Below are positions 22,977-31,979 of a stretch of 50,744 bases of DNA, in pieces. The stretch is from Actinomycetota bacterium (GTDB taxonomy: Bacteria; Actinomycetota; Thermoleophilia; Gaiellales; Gaiellaceae). The stretch lies in NCBI GenBank assembly GCA_003152275.1, contig PLZU01000063.1, forward strand, positions 129,473 to 180,216. Direction: 5' to 3'. The notes under the pieces were generated by a model. That model ran no database searches, was not told the origin of the DNA, and saw only the letters and a program-made list of their open reading frames with translations. Both the position numbers and the translations under genes were made by a program. Positions within the stretch are counted from its first letter, which is position 1; the number at the start of each line of letters is the position of its first letter.

Positions 22977-24778
22977 ACGCGCCCAGCTCCGTATCTCCCA
23001 GAGTTCTCGCGGTCGTGACCCCCGTCTGTTTGGCGGGGGTCACGACGATTGTGGCGGCGTGCGTGACGTACGCGCGGATGCCGCACCCCACCGCTGACGG
23101 ATTGGCGGTCGCGGGGCTCTTCCTCGGCATGGTTCTCGCCGAGCGTTTTCCCGTGCCCGTGGAGGGCGTCGACGCGGGCGGCGTCACGCTGGGCTTCGTC
23201 TTCGCGGTCGCCGCGATCGTGCTGTTCGGGTGGCAGGCGGGTGTGATCGTCGCGGCCGGAGGGCCGACGGTCACGCACCTCATCGGCCACCGCCCGCCGC
23301 TTCGCGTCGCCTACAACGGCTCGATGTTCGCGCTATCGGCCCTGGCCGGCGGTCTCGCGATCGGGCACATCCCGGAGACCTCCGTCGGCCTGCTCATCGT
23401 CCGCGTCGCGGTCTGCGCGTTCCTCTACAACTGGGTCGTCAACCTCATCCTGATCAGCGCTGTGCTGGCTGCAAGCTCGGGCAAGCCGTTCCTCAAGCTG
23501 ATCTGGGACAACGCAAAGCAGACGACCGCGCCGTTCGCGCTGATGTCGTCCGCGGCCTTGATGCTCGTCGTCTTGTGGGAGCGCTCCCCCGCGCTCTCGA
23601 TGGCGCTCATCGGCCCCCTGCTCGCGATCGCGCTCTATCAGCGCTCTACCTTCGCGGCGCTAAAGGCGATGCGGCTCGCGCTGACCGATCCGCTGACCGG
23701 CCTCGGGAACCACCGCCACTTCCACGAGCGTCTGCAGCGCGAACTCGCGCAAGCCGAGCAGGATGGCGACACACTCACCCTCTGCCTCGTGGACATCGAC
23801 GACTTCAAGCGCGTCAACGACGGCTACGGCCACCCGGTCGGCGATCGGGTGCTCGGCCAGGTTGCGGCCCGCCTGCGCCAAGGCGGAGAGAGCTTCCGGC
23901 TCGGCGGCGACGAGTTCGCGGTCCTCCTCCCCGGCCTCGACGCGCACGACGGCGTCGCGGTCGCGCGGTCGATCGTCGAGCGGGTCGGCGCCGCGCAACT
24001 CGAGCAGGTCGGCGAGCTGACGGTCAGCGCCGGCGTCGCGACGTATCCGGTGCAAGGCGTCGGACGCGACGAGCTGATCCGCCTTGCGGACAGCGCGTTG
24101 TACTGGGCGAAAGAAGACGGCAAGAACCGCGCGCGCGCGTACGAGCCGGCGTACATCGAGCTCAAGCAGCTGCAGCAACTCGCGGAAGGCACAGACCGCG
24201 CGGCGCGCTACCGCGCAGCGGCGAGCCTTGCGAAGGCAGTCGACGCGCGCGACGCTTACACGGGCAGCCACTCGGAGCGTGTCGGAGAACTTGCCGCACG
24301 GATCGCACGCCGGCTCGGCCTCGAGGACTCGCAGACGGAGCTCACGCGGCTCGCGGCGAGCCTCCACGACCTCGGCAAACTCGCCATTCCCGAGGAGATC
24401 CTGCGCAAGCCGGGCGCGCTCAACGAATCCGAGCGTCTCGTGCTCCAGCGACACCCGCAGATCGGCCACCGCATGCTCGAAAGTCTCGGCGTCGAACCGA
24501 TCGCCGATTGGGTGCTGCACCACCACGAGCGGTGGGACGGCGATGGCTATCCTGACCGGCTACGCGGCGAGGAGATCCCGCTCGGCGCGCGCATCATCTT
24601 CGTCGCCGACGCGTACGACGCGATGACGTCGGAGCGCGTGTACCGCAAGCCGCTCTCACCACGCGAAGCGCTCGAGGAGCTCGATCGCTGCTCCGGTTCA
24701 CAGTTCGATCCCGCGATCGTCGATGCATTCAGCGAGGAGCTGGGCGTCCGCTCGCGTGCGATCGAGCTCGCTTCTTAG
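22973..24778 (+). CDS. Membrane diguanylate cyclase / HD-GYP phosphodiesterase
   Basis: 601 residues. N-terminal MASE-like membrane domain with about eight helices (10-225), GGDEF domain (about 235-395) with intact FRLGGDEFAVLL and a DPLTGLGNHRHFHERL start, then an HD-GYP domain (about 410-600) with HSERV, LHDLGKLAIP and HHHERWDGDGYPDRLRGE. It can therefore in principle both make and degrade c-di-GMP. The inhibitory RxxD site is not evident before GGDEF. GTG start overlaps a 29-residue leader. Acts at the membrane; the sensed signal is unknown. Confidence 0.9.
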   Translation: MNAPSSVSPRVLAVVTPVCLAGVTTIVAACVTYARMPHPTADGLAVAGLFLGMVLAERFPVPVEGVDAGGVTLGFVFAVAAIVLFGWQAGVIVAAGGPTVTHLIGHRPPLRVAYNGSMFALSALAGGLAIGHIPETSVGLLIVRVAVCAFLYNWVVNLILISAVLAASSGKPFLKLIWDNAKQTTAPFALMSSAALMLVVLWERSPALSMALIGPLLAIALYQRSTFAALKAMRLALTDPLTGLGNHRHFHERLQRELAQAEQDGDTLTLCLVDIDDFKRVNDGYGHPVGDRVLGQVAARLRQGGESFRLGGDEFAVLLPGLDAHDGVAVARSIVERVGAAQLEQVGELTVSAGVATYPVQGVGRDELIRLADSALYWAKEDGKNRARAYEPAYIELKQLQQLAEGTDRAARYRAAASLAKAVDARDAYTGSHSERVGELAARIARRLGLEDSQTELTRLAASLHDLGKLAIPEEILRKPGALNESERLVLQRHPQIGHRMLESLGVEPIADWVLHHHERWDGDGYPDRLRGEEIPLGARIIFVADAYDAMTSERVYRKPLSPREALEELDRCSGSQFDPAIVDAFSEELGVRSRAIELAS

Positions 24779-24877
24779 CGCCGGCTCGTCGTCGCGAGGA
24801 TGTTCGGGCGAGAGGACGCTGGTGCAGGCCACTGACGAGTGAACCAGTTGCTTCTCAGGAGCGCTCGACGCTAGTAG

Positions 24878-25096
24878 CTAGCCGAAGTGACCCCAGTGGG
24901 TAGCAACGATGAGAAGCAGGCCGCTGATCGCGAGTGCTAGGCCCGCCACGATTGTCCTCGCGGCCGCGAACTTGAACTGGGACACTTGTGCCGCCGCCAG
25001 CCAGACACCGGCGAACAGGAGAAGTAGAAACCCGACTTCGGCGAGGCGTACACCCGTGTGATGTGCGAAACCGAGAACGAGGCTCATGCGGATCAT
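24878..25096 (-). CDS. Two-helix membrane protein
   Basis: 72 residues. Two hydrophobic helices, VGFLLLLFAGVWLAAAQV (about 21-38) and TIVAGLALAISGLLLIVATHW (about 48-68), separated by a short basic loop SQFKFAAAR. The ATG overlaps the stop of the OsmC gene (ATGA), so the two are translationally coupled. No known family. The 99 bases between it and the GGDEF gene end hold nothing I recognise. Confidence 0.65.
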   Translation of the reverse strand: MIRMSLVLGFAHHTGVRLAEVGFLLLLFAGVWLAAAQVSQFKFAAARTIVAGLALAISGLLLIVATHWGHFG

Positions 25097-25638
25097 TCTT
25101 CACCGCCGCTTTCATCGGAGTCGCGTGCAGGCTCGATGCTGTGGCTGACGTGCACCGGTACGCCGTTTGCGAGGGTTTGGTAGACGACGCAGTAGCGCTC
25201 TGTCAACGACAGCAACGTCTCGATGTCCTCGGCATTGGCTGAGGACACGACCTCGAAGCGCAGGCGAATCGATCGGAAGCCGACGGGCGTCTCGCGGTCG
25301 ACGGCCAGGGTGCCGCGAAAGTCCAGGTCTCCCTCCGCGATCACGCGGCCGCCGGTCACCGGGATGCCGCGGTTGACGGCGACCGACCGCAGAGTGACTC
25401 CCGCGCAGGCGACGAGGGCCTGGAGCAGCATGTCACCCGAGCACGCGAGGCTCCCATCCCCACCTGTGGCGGGGTGGAGACCCGCCTCCACCAACGCCCT
25501 TCCGGTCTGCACGGAGCAGGAGACGCCTTCGGAACCCAACTCGCCGCTCGCGTGCAGCGTGACGCTCGCAGCCTCAGGATCGTCGCGATACTTCGTCTTG
25601 AGCGGGGCCTGAAGGGCGCGCAGCTCATCGCTCCTCAT
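25093..25638 (-). CDS. OsmC/Ohr-family protein
   Basis: 181 residues. The two redox Cys of the fold are present: one in DGSLACSGDMLLQALVACAGVT (Cys66, with a further Cys78 close by) and one in LTERYCVVYQTLANG. Family members reduce organic hydroperoxides or respond to osmotic stress; the C-terminal Cys spacing looks more OsmC/YhfA-like than Ohr-like. Divergent from the DUF4242 gene, sharing a 68-base intergenic region, and coupled to a small membrane gene downstream. Confidence 0.8.
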   Translation of the reverse strand: MRSDELRALQAPLKTKYRDDPEAASVTLHASGELGSEGVSCSVQTGRALVEAGLHPATGGDGSLACSGDMLLQALVACAGVTLRSVAVNRGIPVTGGRVIAEGDLDFRGTLAVDRETPVGFRSIRLRFEVVSSANAEDIETLLSLTERYCVVYQTLANGVPVHVSHSIEPARDSDESGGEE

Positions 25639-25706
25639 GGCCAGCCTCCTTCGCCGTCGGGAATGACGTTCGGCACTGTTGTCGAGCGTCGGCTCAATTC
25701 TCTACC

Positions 25707-25997
25707 ATGCGGTACAGCGTGCCGAGGTACCTGATTGTCAGAACGTTCACGGTCGACATCGCCGAGATGCCCGTGGTTGGACGTCGCTCGAAGGAGGTCG
25801 CCCAGGAGCAGTTCCCGCAAATCATCTGGGAGCACAGCCATGTCGTCGTCGATGACGAAGGGGTCGTTCGCACGTTCTGCGTGTACGAGGGGCCTGATGA
25901 GAAGGTCATTCGCGAGCACTCTGCGGCGCTCGGCGAGCACACGATCGACTCGATCCACGAGATTGCGGGCGACGTGAGCCCGGCCGATTTTCCCTAA
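25707..25997 (+). CDS. DUF4242 / SCO4226-like protein
   Basis: 96 residues. Begins PRYLIVRTF and continues with IIWEHSHVVVDDEG, RTFCVYEGPDEKVIREHSAALG and ending DSIHEIAG, the pattern of DUF4242 ferredoxin-like proteins. A Streptomyces member, SCO4226, binds nickel as a dimer. Role unknown. ATG at 25707 used; the GTG just before PRYL is an alternative start. Convergent with the cyclase gene, ending within 4 bases of it. Confidence 0.75.
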   Translation: MRYSVPRYLIVRTFTVDIAEMPVVGRRSKEVAQEQFPQIIWEHSHVVVDDEGVVRTFCVYEGPDEKVIREHSAALGEHTIDSIHEIAGDVSPADFP

Positions 25998-28093
25998 GCC
26001 TCCTGCTCACCGAGACCGAGCAGCCTGGCGTCCTCCATATGGAAGAAGGCCTGGTGGGCGACCGCCAGCCGCCGCCGGATCGCAACCCGTCGCTCGGCGT
26101 CCTCTTCGGGCACGAGTCCGAGCGCCTCGCGGTAGAGGTCGACAGCGAGATCCTTCGCCCAGGTCCGCTCGGCCTGTTCGGCTGCGGCCACGAGGTAGTC
26201 GATCGCCCGGGTCCGGTCGCCGGCGTCGCGCCAGTGCCGGGCGAGCGCGGCGCCCGACTCGCCGACCTCCGCCGTCGCCTCTTCGAGGAAGCGCGCGCAC
26301 TGCTCGTGTCGCTCCTGGCGACGCGCTCGCGGAAGCAGGTCGTAGGCCACCTCGCGGATCAGCATGTGCTTGAAGGCGTATTGGTGGTCGCCCTCGATCG
26401 CAGAGACGCGCTCTCGGCGCACGAGATCGCGCCGCTCGAGCGCGGAGAGCAACTCGGAGAGCCGCTCTCCGTCGTCGGTCATCCGCTCGAGCGCCCCACG
26501 CCAGAACACCTTGCCCTGAACAGCGGCATCGAGCAGCACCGTTCGCTCTGCAGACGGCAGCGCATCAAGCCGAGCAGCGACGATGCCGCGGACCGTAGTC
26601 GGCAACGACGCGCCGGCCTCAGCCGATGTCTCCGTCACCGCCGCCGCGAGTTGCTCGATGAAGAGCGGGTTGCCATCTGCAGTCTCGGCGAAGAGCGCCG
26701 CCCGCTCCTCGATCTGACTGAGCGGAAGACGCGTCAAAAGGTGCATCGCGAGCTCGCGCGCCTCCGGCCCGGCGAGCGACTCGAGCTGAAGGGCCGTGGA
26801 TGATGGCAGGCCGCCACCCCAAGCCGGCCGTGTGTCGAGCAGCTCCGGCCGCGCGAGCACCAGCAAGAAGATCGGCACATCGCGTAGCCGGGAGGCGAGC
26901 ATGTCGACGAGGTCGAGAAGGCTTGCATCAGCCCAGTGCAGATCCTCGAACACGAGCACCACCGGCTGATCCCGCGCTACCGCCTCGATGAAGCCCCGGA
27001 CCGAGAAGAAGAGCGTCTCGCGGTCGGCGACGGATCCCTCAGAATCGAGCCCGAGCAGGATGGCGAGGTGATCGGCGACCGCGCGAGCCTCGTCGCCCAG
27101 CAAGGTCGCGACCGTGTCGCGCACCTTCCGGATCCCCACGTCGACCGGATCGCTCTCGAAGATGCCGCAGAGCTGCTTCAGCTGCGCAGCGAAGGCTCCG
27201 TACGCGCTGCTGTCGCGGTACGGAAGCGAGCGGCCGCGGACGGTGCGGCCGTTCAGTTCTCCCACGGCGCCGGCGAACTCGACCGCGAGGCGCGTCTTGC
27301 CGACGCCGGCCGCCCCGAGGACGGTAACGAGGTGCGGCTTTCGCTCCTCGACGGTTCTCTCCCAGATCCCGTGCAACGCCCCCAGCTCATGAACGCGACC
27401 GACGAGCGGCTGGCGCGATAGCCGGCGCTCGCCGACTGCGGTAGCGGTGCGGACAGCCAACCAGACGGCAAGCGGGTGCGCCTTTCCCTTTGCGACCACG
27501 GGCGGTGCGGGCTCGTACACGATTGCGTCGCGCGTGGCAGCGTATGTCTCCTCGCCGACGAGAATTCCGTTCACCGGCGCCGCCTGCTGCAGCCGCGACG
27601 CGGTGTTGACGACATCGCCGGCGATCATCGACTCGCCGAGCTCAGGCCGCGTCTTCAGCGAAACGAGCGCCTCGCCGGTGTTGACGGCGAGTCGCAGCTG
27701 CAGGTCAAGCTGCGCGTCGCCCTCGTTCATCTCGTCCACGCTGTCACGCACCGCTAGCGCCGCTCGCATGGCCCGCTCGGCGTCGTCGCCGAAGGCGGTC
27801 GGCGCGCCGAAGACGGCCATCACCGCGTCGCCGATGAACTTTTCCACGACGCCGCCGAATGACTGGATCTCCCGCCGGACGCACTCGTGGTAGGGCGTCA
27901 AGATGGCGTGCACATCCTCGGGATCGAGCCGTTCGGCTCGCGCCGTAAAGCCGACGAGATCGACGAAGATGACGCTGACCACGCGGCGTTCCGCGTCCGG
28001 CTGGGCGTTCGCCTCAGAGAGCGAACTCCCGCACGCGAGACAGAACCTCGCGATTTCGGGGTTTTCCTGACCGCAGGCGCTACACCGATGCAC
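25994..28093 (-). CDS. Zinc ribbon - class III nucleotide cyclase - AAA ATPase regulator
   Basis: 699 residues. N-terminal zinc ribbon with CSAC and CLAC (4-22), class III adenylate/guanylate cyclase domain (about 38-200) with metal Asp in VSVIFVDLVGFT and second Asp in KFIGDAVMAVFG, then a STAND/AAA ATPase module with Walker A GAAGVGKTRL and Walker B-like VVLVFEDLHWADAS, and a helical C-terminus (TPR-like, partial, ending soon after QAFFHMEDARLLG). Many mycobacterial and Gaiellales proteins share the cyclase-AAA layout but are longer; this one lacks extended TPRs. GTG start, 27 bases downstream of accD on the same strand, so possibly one operon. Confidence 0.88.
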   Translation of the reverse strand: MHRCSACGQENPEIARFCLACGSSLSEANAQPDAERRVVSVIFVDLVGFTARAERLDPEDVHAILTPYHECVRREIQSFGGVVEKFIGDAVMAVFGAPTAFGDDAERAMRAALAVRDSVDEMNEGDAQLDLQLRLAVNTGEALVSLKTRPELGESMIAGDVVNTASRLQQAAPVNGILVGEETYAATRDAIVYEPAPPVVAKGKAHPLAVWLAVRTATAVGERRLSRQPLVGRVHELGALHGIWERTVEERKPHLVTVLGAAGVGKTRLAVEFAGAVGELNGRTVRGRSLPYRDSSAYGAFAAQLKQLCGIFESDPVDVGIRKVRDTVATLLGDEARAVADHLAILLGLDSEGSVADRETLFFSVRGFIEAVARDQPVVLVFEDLHWADASLLDLVDMLASRLRDVPIFLLVLARPELLDTRPAWGGGLPSSTALQLESLAGPEARELAMHLLTRLPLSQIEERAALFAETADGNPLFIEQLAAAVTETSAEAGASLPTTVRGIVAARLDALPSAERTVLLDAAVQGKVFWRGALERMTDDGERLSELLSALERRDLVRRERVSAIEGDHQYAFKHMLIREVAYDLLPRARRQERHEQCARFLEEATAEVGESGAALARHWRDAGDRTRAIDYLVAAAEQAERTWAKDLAVDLYREALGLVPEEDAERRVAIRRRLAVAHQAFFHMEDARLLGLGEQEA

Positions 28094-28120
28094 CCGAACA
28101 CCCTACGACGACTCGACCGG

Positions 28121-29686
28121 TCAGAGGGGAATGTTTCCGTGCTTGCGCTTCGGCCGAGGCTCGGCCTTCGTCAGCGCGGTCTCGAGCGCGTCGATCAGCA
28201 CCGGTCGCGTTCGCCTAGGCTCGATCACGTCGTCGACGTAGCCGCGCTCGGCGGCGGTGTACGGGTTGGCGAAGCGCTCCTTGTAGTCCGCGATCAGCTC
28301 CGCCCTGCGCGCTTCAGGATCCTTCGCGTCGTCGAGCTCGTGGCGGAAGACGATGTTCACGGCGCCTTCGGGGCCCATCACGGCGACCTCGGCGGTCGGC
28401 CACGCGAAATTGAAGTCAGCGCGGATGTGCTTCGAGCTCATCACGTCATACGCACCGCCGTACGCCTTGCGCGTTATCACCGTGAGCTTCGGCACCGTCG
28501 CCTCTGCGTATGCGTACAGCAATTTCGCGCCGTGGCGGATGATGCCGCCCCACTCCTGCTCAGTGCCCGGCAGGAATCCCGGCACGTCGACGAACGTGAC
28601 GAGCGGGATATTGAACGCGTCGCACGTTCGCACGAAACGCGCCGCCTTGTTCGAGGCGTCGATGTCGAGCACGCCGGCGAGCGAGCTCGGCTGGTTGCCG
28701 ACGACGCCGATCGCGTGCCCGTGAAGCCGGGCGAACCCCGTGATGATGTTCGTTGCGAAGCGCTCTGCCACCTCGAGGAACTCGCGGTCGTCGATCACGC
28801 GGCGGATCACGTCGTGCATGTCGTACGGCTTGTTCGGGTTGTCCGGCACGAGCGTGTCGAGCTCAGGATCCTCGCGCAGCGGCGAGTCGGTCGCGACGGT
28901 GCGCGGCGCCTTCTCGGCGTTGTTTTGCGGGAGGAACGAGATCAGGTAGCGGGCGTCCTCGAGACAGGCTTCCTCGTCGGCCGAGGTGAACTGCGCGACA
29001 CCCGACTTCGCCGCGTGCGTGGCCGCGCCGCCGAGCTCTTCGAACGTCACCTCTTCGCCTGTCACCGTCTTCACGACGTCGGGGCCCGTGATGAACATGT
29101 ACGAGGAGCCTTCGACCATGAAGATGAAGTCGGTGATCGCAGGTGAGTACACGGCGCCGCCGGCGCACGGTCCCATGACGAGCGAGATCTGCGGCACGAC
29201 GCCGGACGCCTGCACGTTGCGCCAGAAGATCTCGGCGTAGCCGGCGAGCGATACGACGCCTTCCTGAATCCGCGCGCCGCCCGAGTCGTTGATCCCGATC
29301 ACCGGACAGCCGTACTTCACCGCCAGATCCATGACCTTGCAGATCTTCTCGGCGAACACCTCGCTTAGCGAGCCGCCGAACACGGTGAAGTCCTGCGAGA
29401 AGACGAACACCTTGCGGCCGAACACGGTTCCGTAGCCGGTGACCACCGCATCGCCGTAGGGACGGCGGTCCATCATCCCGAAGTTCGATTCGCGGTGGCG
29501 GACGTAGCGGTCGAGCTCGACAAATGACCCTGGATCGCAGAGCTTCTCCGCGCGCTCCCGCGCGAGCAGGAGGCCTTCGTCCCGCCGCTTCTGCACCGCG
29601 CCCTCGCTGCCCGCGTGCAGCGCCTTGTTGCGCAGCTCGCGCAGCCGCTCGAGCTTCGCCTGCGTGGTCTCGTGCGCATCGCTCAT
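28121..29686 (-). CDS. accD: Acyl-CoA carboxylase beta subunit (propionyl/acetyl-CoA)
   Basis: 521-residue carboxyltransferase with N and C domains fused, as in PccB/AccD5. Motifs: [21 protein letters not shown], oxyanion site [43 protein letters not shown], and [20 protein letters not shown]. Transfers carboxyl from biotin to propionyl-CoA or acetyl-CoA; a PccB role is more likely by overall sequence, but the specificity residue in the second oxyanion region ([13 protein letters not shown]) was not checked by alignment. Start at 29686 (before [10 protein letters not shown]). Divergent from the MFS gene at 29711. Confidence 0.92.
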   Translation of the reverse strand: MSDAHETTQAKLERLRELRNKALHAGSEGAVQKRRDEGLLLARERAEKLCDPGSFVELDRYVRHRESNFGMMDRRPYGDAVVTGYGTVFGRKVFVFSQDFTVFGGSLSEVFAEKICKVMDLAVKYGCPVIGINDSGGARIQEGVVSLAGYAEIFWRNVQASGVVPQISLVMGPCAGGAVYSPAITDFIFMVEGSSYMFITGPDVVKTVTGEEVTFEELGGAATHAAKSGVAQFTSADEEACLEDARYLISFLPQNNAEKAPRTVATDSPLREDPELDTLVPDNPNKPYDMHDVIRRVIDDREFLEVAERFATNIITGFARLHGHAIGVVGNQPSSLAGVLDIDASNKAARFVRTCDAFNIPLVTFVDVPGFLPGTEQEWGGIIRHGAKLLYAYAEATVPKLTVITRKAYGGAYDVMSSKHIRADFNFAWPTAEVAVMGPEGAVNIVFRHELDDAKDPEARRAELIADYKERFANPYTAAERGYVDDVIEPRRTRPVLIDALETALTKAEPRPKRKHGNIPL

Positions 29687-29710
29687 GCGCCGGAGCCTAA
29701 CCTCCCGCGC

Positions 29711-30946
29711 ATGAGGCAACGCCTTCCTCCCGCGCTCGCGATCCGGGACTTTGGCCTCCTCTGGGCGGCACTGCTCTCGAACGGCCTGGCCTCACAGATG
29801 CTCGCCGTCGCGATCGGCTGGCAGGTCTATTCGATCCACCACCACCCGCTCGACCTTGGGCTCGTCGGATTGATGGAGTTCCTCCCGCTGCCGGTCCTGG
29901 CGCTGCCTGCAGGACAGATCGCGGATCGCCTGCCGCGGCGTGCAGTCACGGCGGGCGCATTCGCGCTGAACATCGCGATCGCGGTGCTGCTCCTCTTCGT
30001 GACCTTGGCGGGCGCCAGGTCGCTGTGGCCGTTCCTCGCGATCGCCGCGATCGCCGGAGTTGCGAACGTCGTCGGGAATCCCGCGTTGCGAGCGCTCACG
30101 CCGGAGCTCGTCCCACGAGAACTGCTGCCCGGAGCGCTTGCATTGCGCGGCGTCGCGGGCCAGATCGGAGTGATCGCAGGCCCTGCACTCGGCGGCATCA
30201 TCTTCGCCGTCGAGCCCGTGGCGGTGTACGCGACGGCGGCCGGCCTGCTCACGTTGTCGCTCGTCGCCGTCCTCGCCATGCGGCCAGTCGTGCGCTCGCT
30301 CGTCACCACCGAGCCACCGGGCTGGGACAGCCTCGTCGCCGGCGTTCGCTTCATCGTCCAAGCCCGTATGCTGCTCGGCGCGATCGGACTCGACCTGTTC
30401 GGTGTGCTGCTGGGGGACTCCATCGCGCTCGCGCCGGTGTTCGCGCAGTCGATCCTGCACGTCGGGCCGATCGGCCTGGGGGTGCTGAGAACCGCTCCGT
30501 CTGTCGGAGCCCTCGTCGCAGCGGTACTGCTCGCACGCAAGCCGCTCCACACACCGGCCGGCCCGACGCTTCTCGTCGTGGTCGCAACGTTCGGCGGCGG
30601 CATGATCGTGTTCGGTCTGTCGAAGTGGCTGCCGCTGTCGCTCGCGGCGCTCTGTCTGACGGGGTTCGTCGACATGATCAGCGTGAACATCCGCCAGACG
30701 GCCGTGACGATGCTGACGCCGCCGCAGCTCCAGGGACGGGTGAGCGCCGTCGAGTGGGTGTTCATCAGCGCATCGAACGAGCTCGGCGCGTTCGAGTCCG
30801 GAGCAGTCGCCTCCTTGATCGGCACCGTGCCGGCCGTCGTCGCGGGTGGCCTCGTGATGATCGGAATCGCCGCAACCTGGACGAAGCTTTTCCCAGCGCT
30901 CTCGCGCATGGGCCGGCTCGCCGATCTCCGCCCCGCCCAGGTCTGA
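29711..30946 (+). CDS. MFS transporter, EntS/MFS_3 type
   Basis: 411 residues, about 12 helices. Starts [26 protein letters not shown], typical of the group that contains the enterobactin exporter EntS; the inter-helix 2-3 loop [14 protein letters not shown] is the MFS signature. Mid-loop and helix 10-11 region [22 protein letters not shown] is conserved in MFS_3. Probable exporter of siderophore-like or drug molecules; substrate unknown. ATG at 29711 chosen because upstream in-frame codons lie over the divergent accD start. Confidence 0.85.
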   Translation: MRQRLPPALAIRDFGLLWAALLSNGLASQMLAVAIGWQVYSIHHHPLDLGLVGLMEFLPLPVLALPAGQIADRLPRRAVTAGAFALNIAIAVLLLFVTLAGARSLWPFLAIAAIAGVANVVGNPALRALTPELVPRELLPGALALRGVAGQIGVIAGPALGGIIFAVEPVAVYATAAGLLTLSLVAVLAMRPVVRSLVTTEPPGWDSLVAGVRFIVQARMLLGAIGLDLFGVLLGDSIALAPVFAQSILHVGPIGLGVLRTAPSVGALVAAVLLARKPLHTPAGPTLLVVVATFGGGMIVFGLSKWLPLSLAALCLTGFVDMISVNIRQTAVTMLTPPQLQGRVSAVEWVFISASNELGAFESGAVASLIGTVPAVVAGGLVMIGIAATWTKLFPALSRMGRLADLRPAQV

Positions 30947-30971
30947 CACCGCCTGTGCATAGAGTCAACGC

Positions 30972-31928
30972 ATGGAGCCGCTAGACCGCGCAACGATCTG
31001 GCCGTACGACGAGAACGGCGAGCCGCGCGCGTTCTACTACTCGCGCTACGCAAGCCCAACGGTCGTCGACGCTGAGGCGCGCCTGGGTGAGCTCGACGGC
31101 GGCGAAGCACTGCTCTTTCCGTCGGGCAGTGGCGCGACGACAGCGCTCGTCCTGTCGCTGCTGCAGCCGGGTGACACGATCGCGCTTGCGGCCGGCGCGT
31201 ACTTCGGCACCGGCGTCACCTTTCAGGCACTCGCGAAGTGGGGCCTCGACTACGTCGAGTTCGACCAGACCGGTCCGCCACCGGACGGCGTGCAGCTTGT
31301 CTGGCTCGAAGCGCCGTCCAATCCCTTCTTGACGATGCCGGATCTCGCGGCCGCGGTTGCGCACCCAGCGCCGGTCGTTGTCGACTCCACGGTCGCCACC
31401 CCCGTTCATCTGCGGCCGCTCGAGCACGGCGCCGACTTCGCGCTGCACAGCGCGACGAAGTACCTCGCGGGCCACGACGACGCGCTGCTCGGCGCCGTCG
31501 TCGGCCGCAACATCGACGACCTGCGCACCTTCCGCACGAGGACCGGAATCTCTCCCGCGCCCGATCCGGCGTGGCTCCTGCTGCGCGGACTGAAGACGCT
31601 CGAACTGCGCGTTCACCGCCAGACGCAGACCGCAACCGACCTCGCCGCACGCCTCCGGACTCATCCGAAGGTGGTGGAGGTGCGCCACCCCGGAATCGGC
31701 GGCCTGCTCTCGTTCGATGTGGCCGATGGCGCGGCCGCCCACCGCGTCGAAACGTCGACACGGGTCGTCGTAAACGCCACCTCCCTCGGCGGCGTCACGA
31801 GCGTGATGGAGAGCCGCCACCGCTGGGAAGGCGACCGCGTACCAACCGGGCTCCTGCGTTTCAGCGCAGGGCTCGAGGACGCTGCTGCGCTCTGGGCCGA
31901 TCTCGCCCAGGCGCTCGATACGGCTTAA
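30972..31928 (+). CDS. Cys/Met metabolism PLP enzyme (cystathionine gamma-synthase family), short
   Basis: 318 residues, shorter than the usual 380-400. PLP lysine is Lys163 in HSATKYLAGHDDALLG; other family features are LFPSGSGATTALVLSL, EAPSNPFLTMPDL and DSTVATP. The N-terminus enters directly at YYSRYASPTVVDAEARLGEL, missing the about 30-residue N-terminal arm that contacts the neighbouring active site, and the C-terminal domain is slightly short. Whether it is a gamma-synthase, gamma-lyase or beta-lyase cannot be determined. Follows the MFS gene by 25 bases. Confidence 0.82.
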   Translation: MEPLDRATIWPYDENGEPRAFYYSRYASPTVVDAEARLGELDGGEALLFPSGSGATTALVLSLLQPGDTIALAAGAYFGTGVTFQALAKWGLDYVEFDQTGPPPDGVQLVWLEAPSNPFLTMPDLAAAVAHPAPVVVDSTVATPVHLRPLEHGADFALHSATKYLAGHDDALLGAVVGRNIDDLRTFRTRTGISPAPDPAWLLLRGLKTLELRVHRQTQTATDLAARLRTHPKVVEVRHPGIGGLLSFDVADGAAAHRVETSTRVVVNATSLGGVTSVMESRHRWEGDRVPTGLLRFSAGLEDAAALWADLAQALDTA

Positions 31929-31979
31929 GAAGCTCCAAAACGCGTTCGGAATCCTGGCCCGTGGGCACATGTTCTGCGC

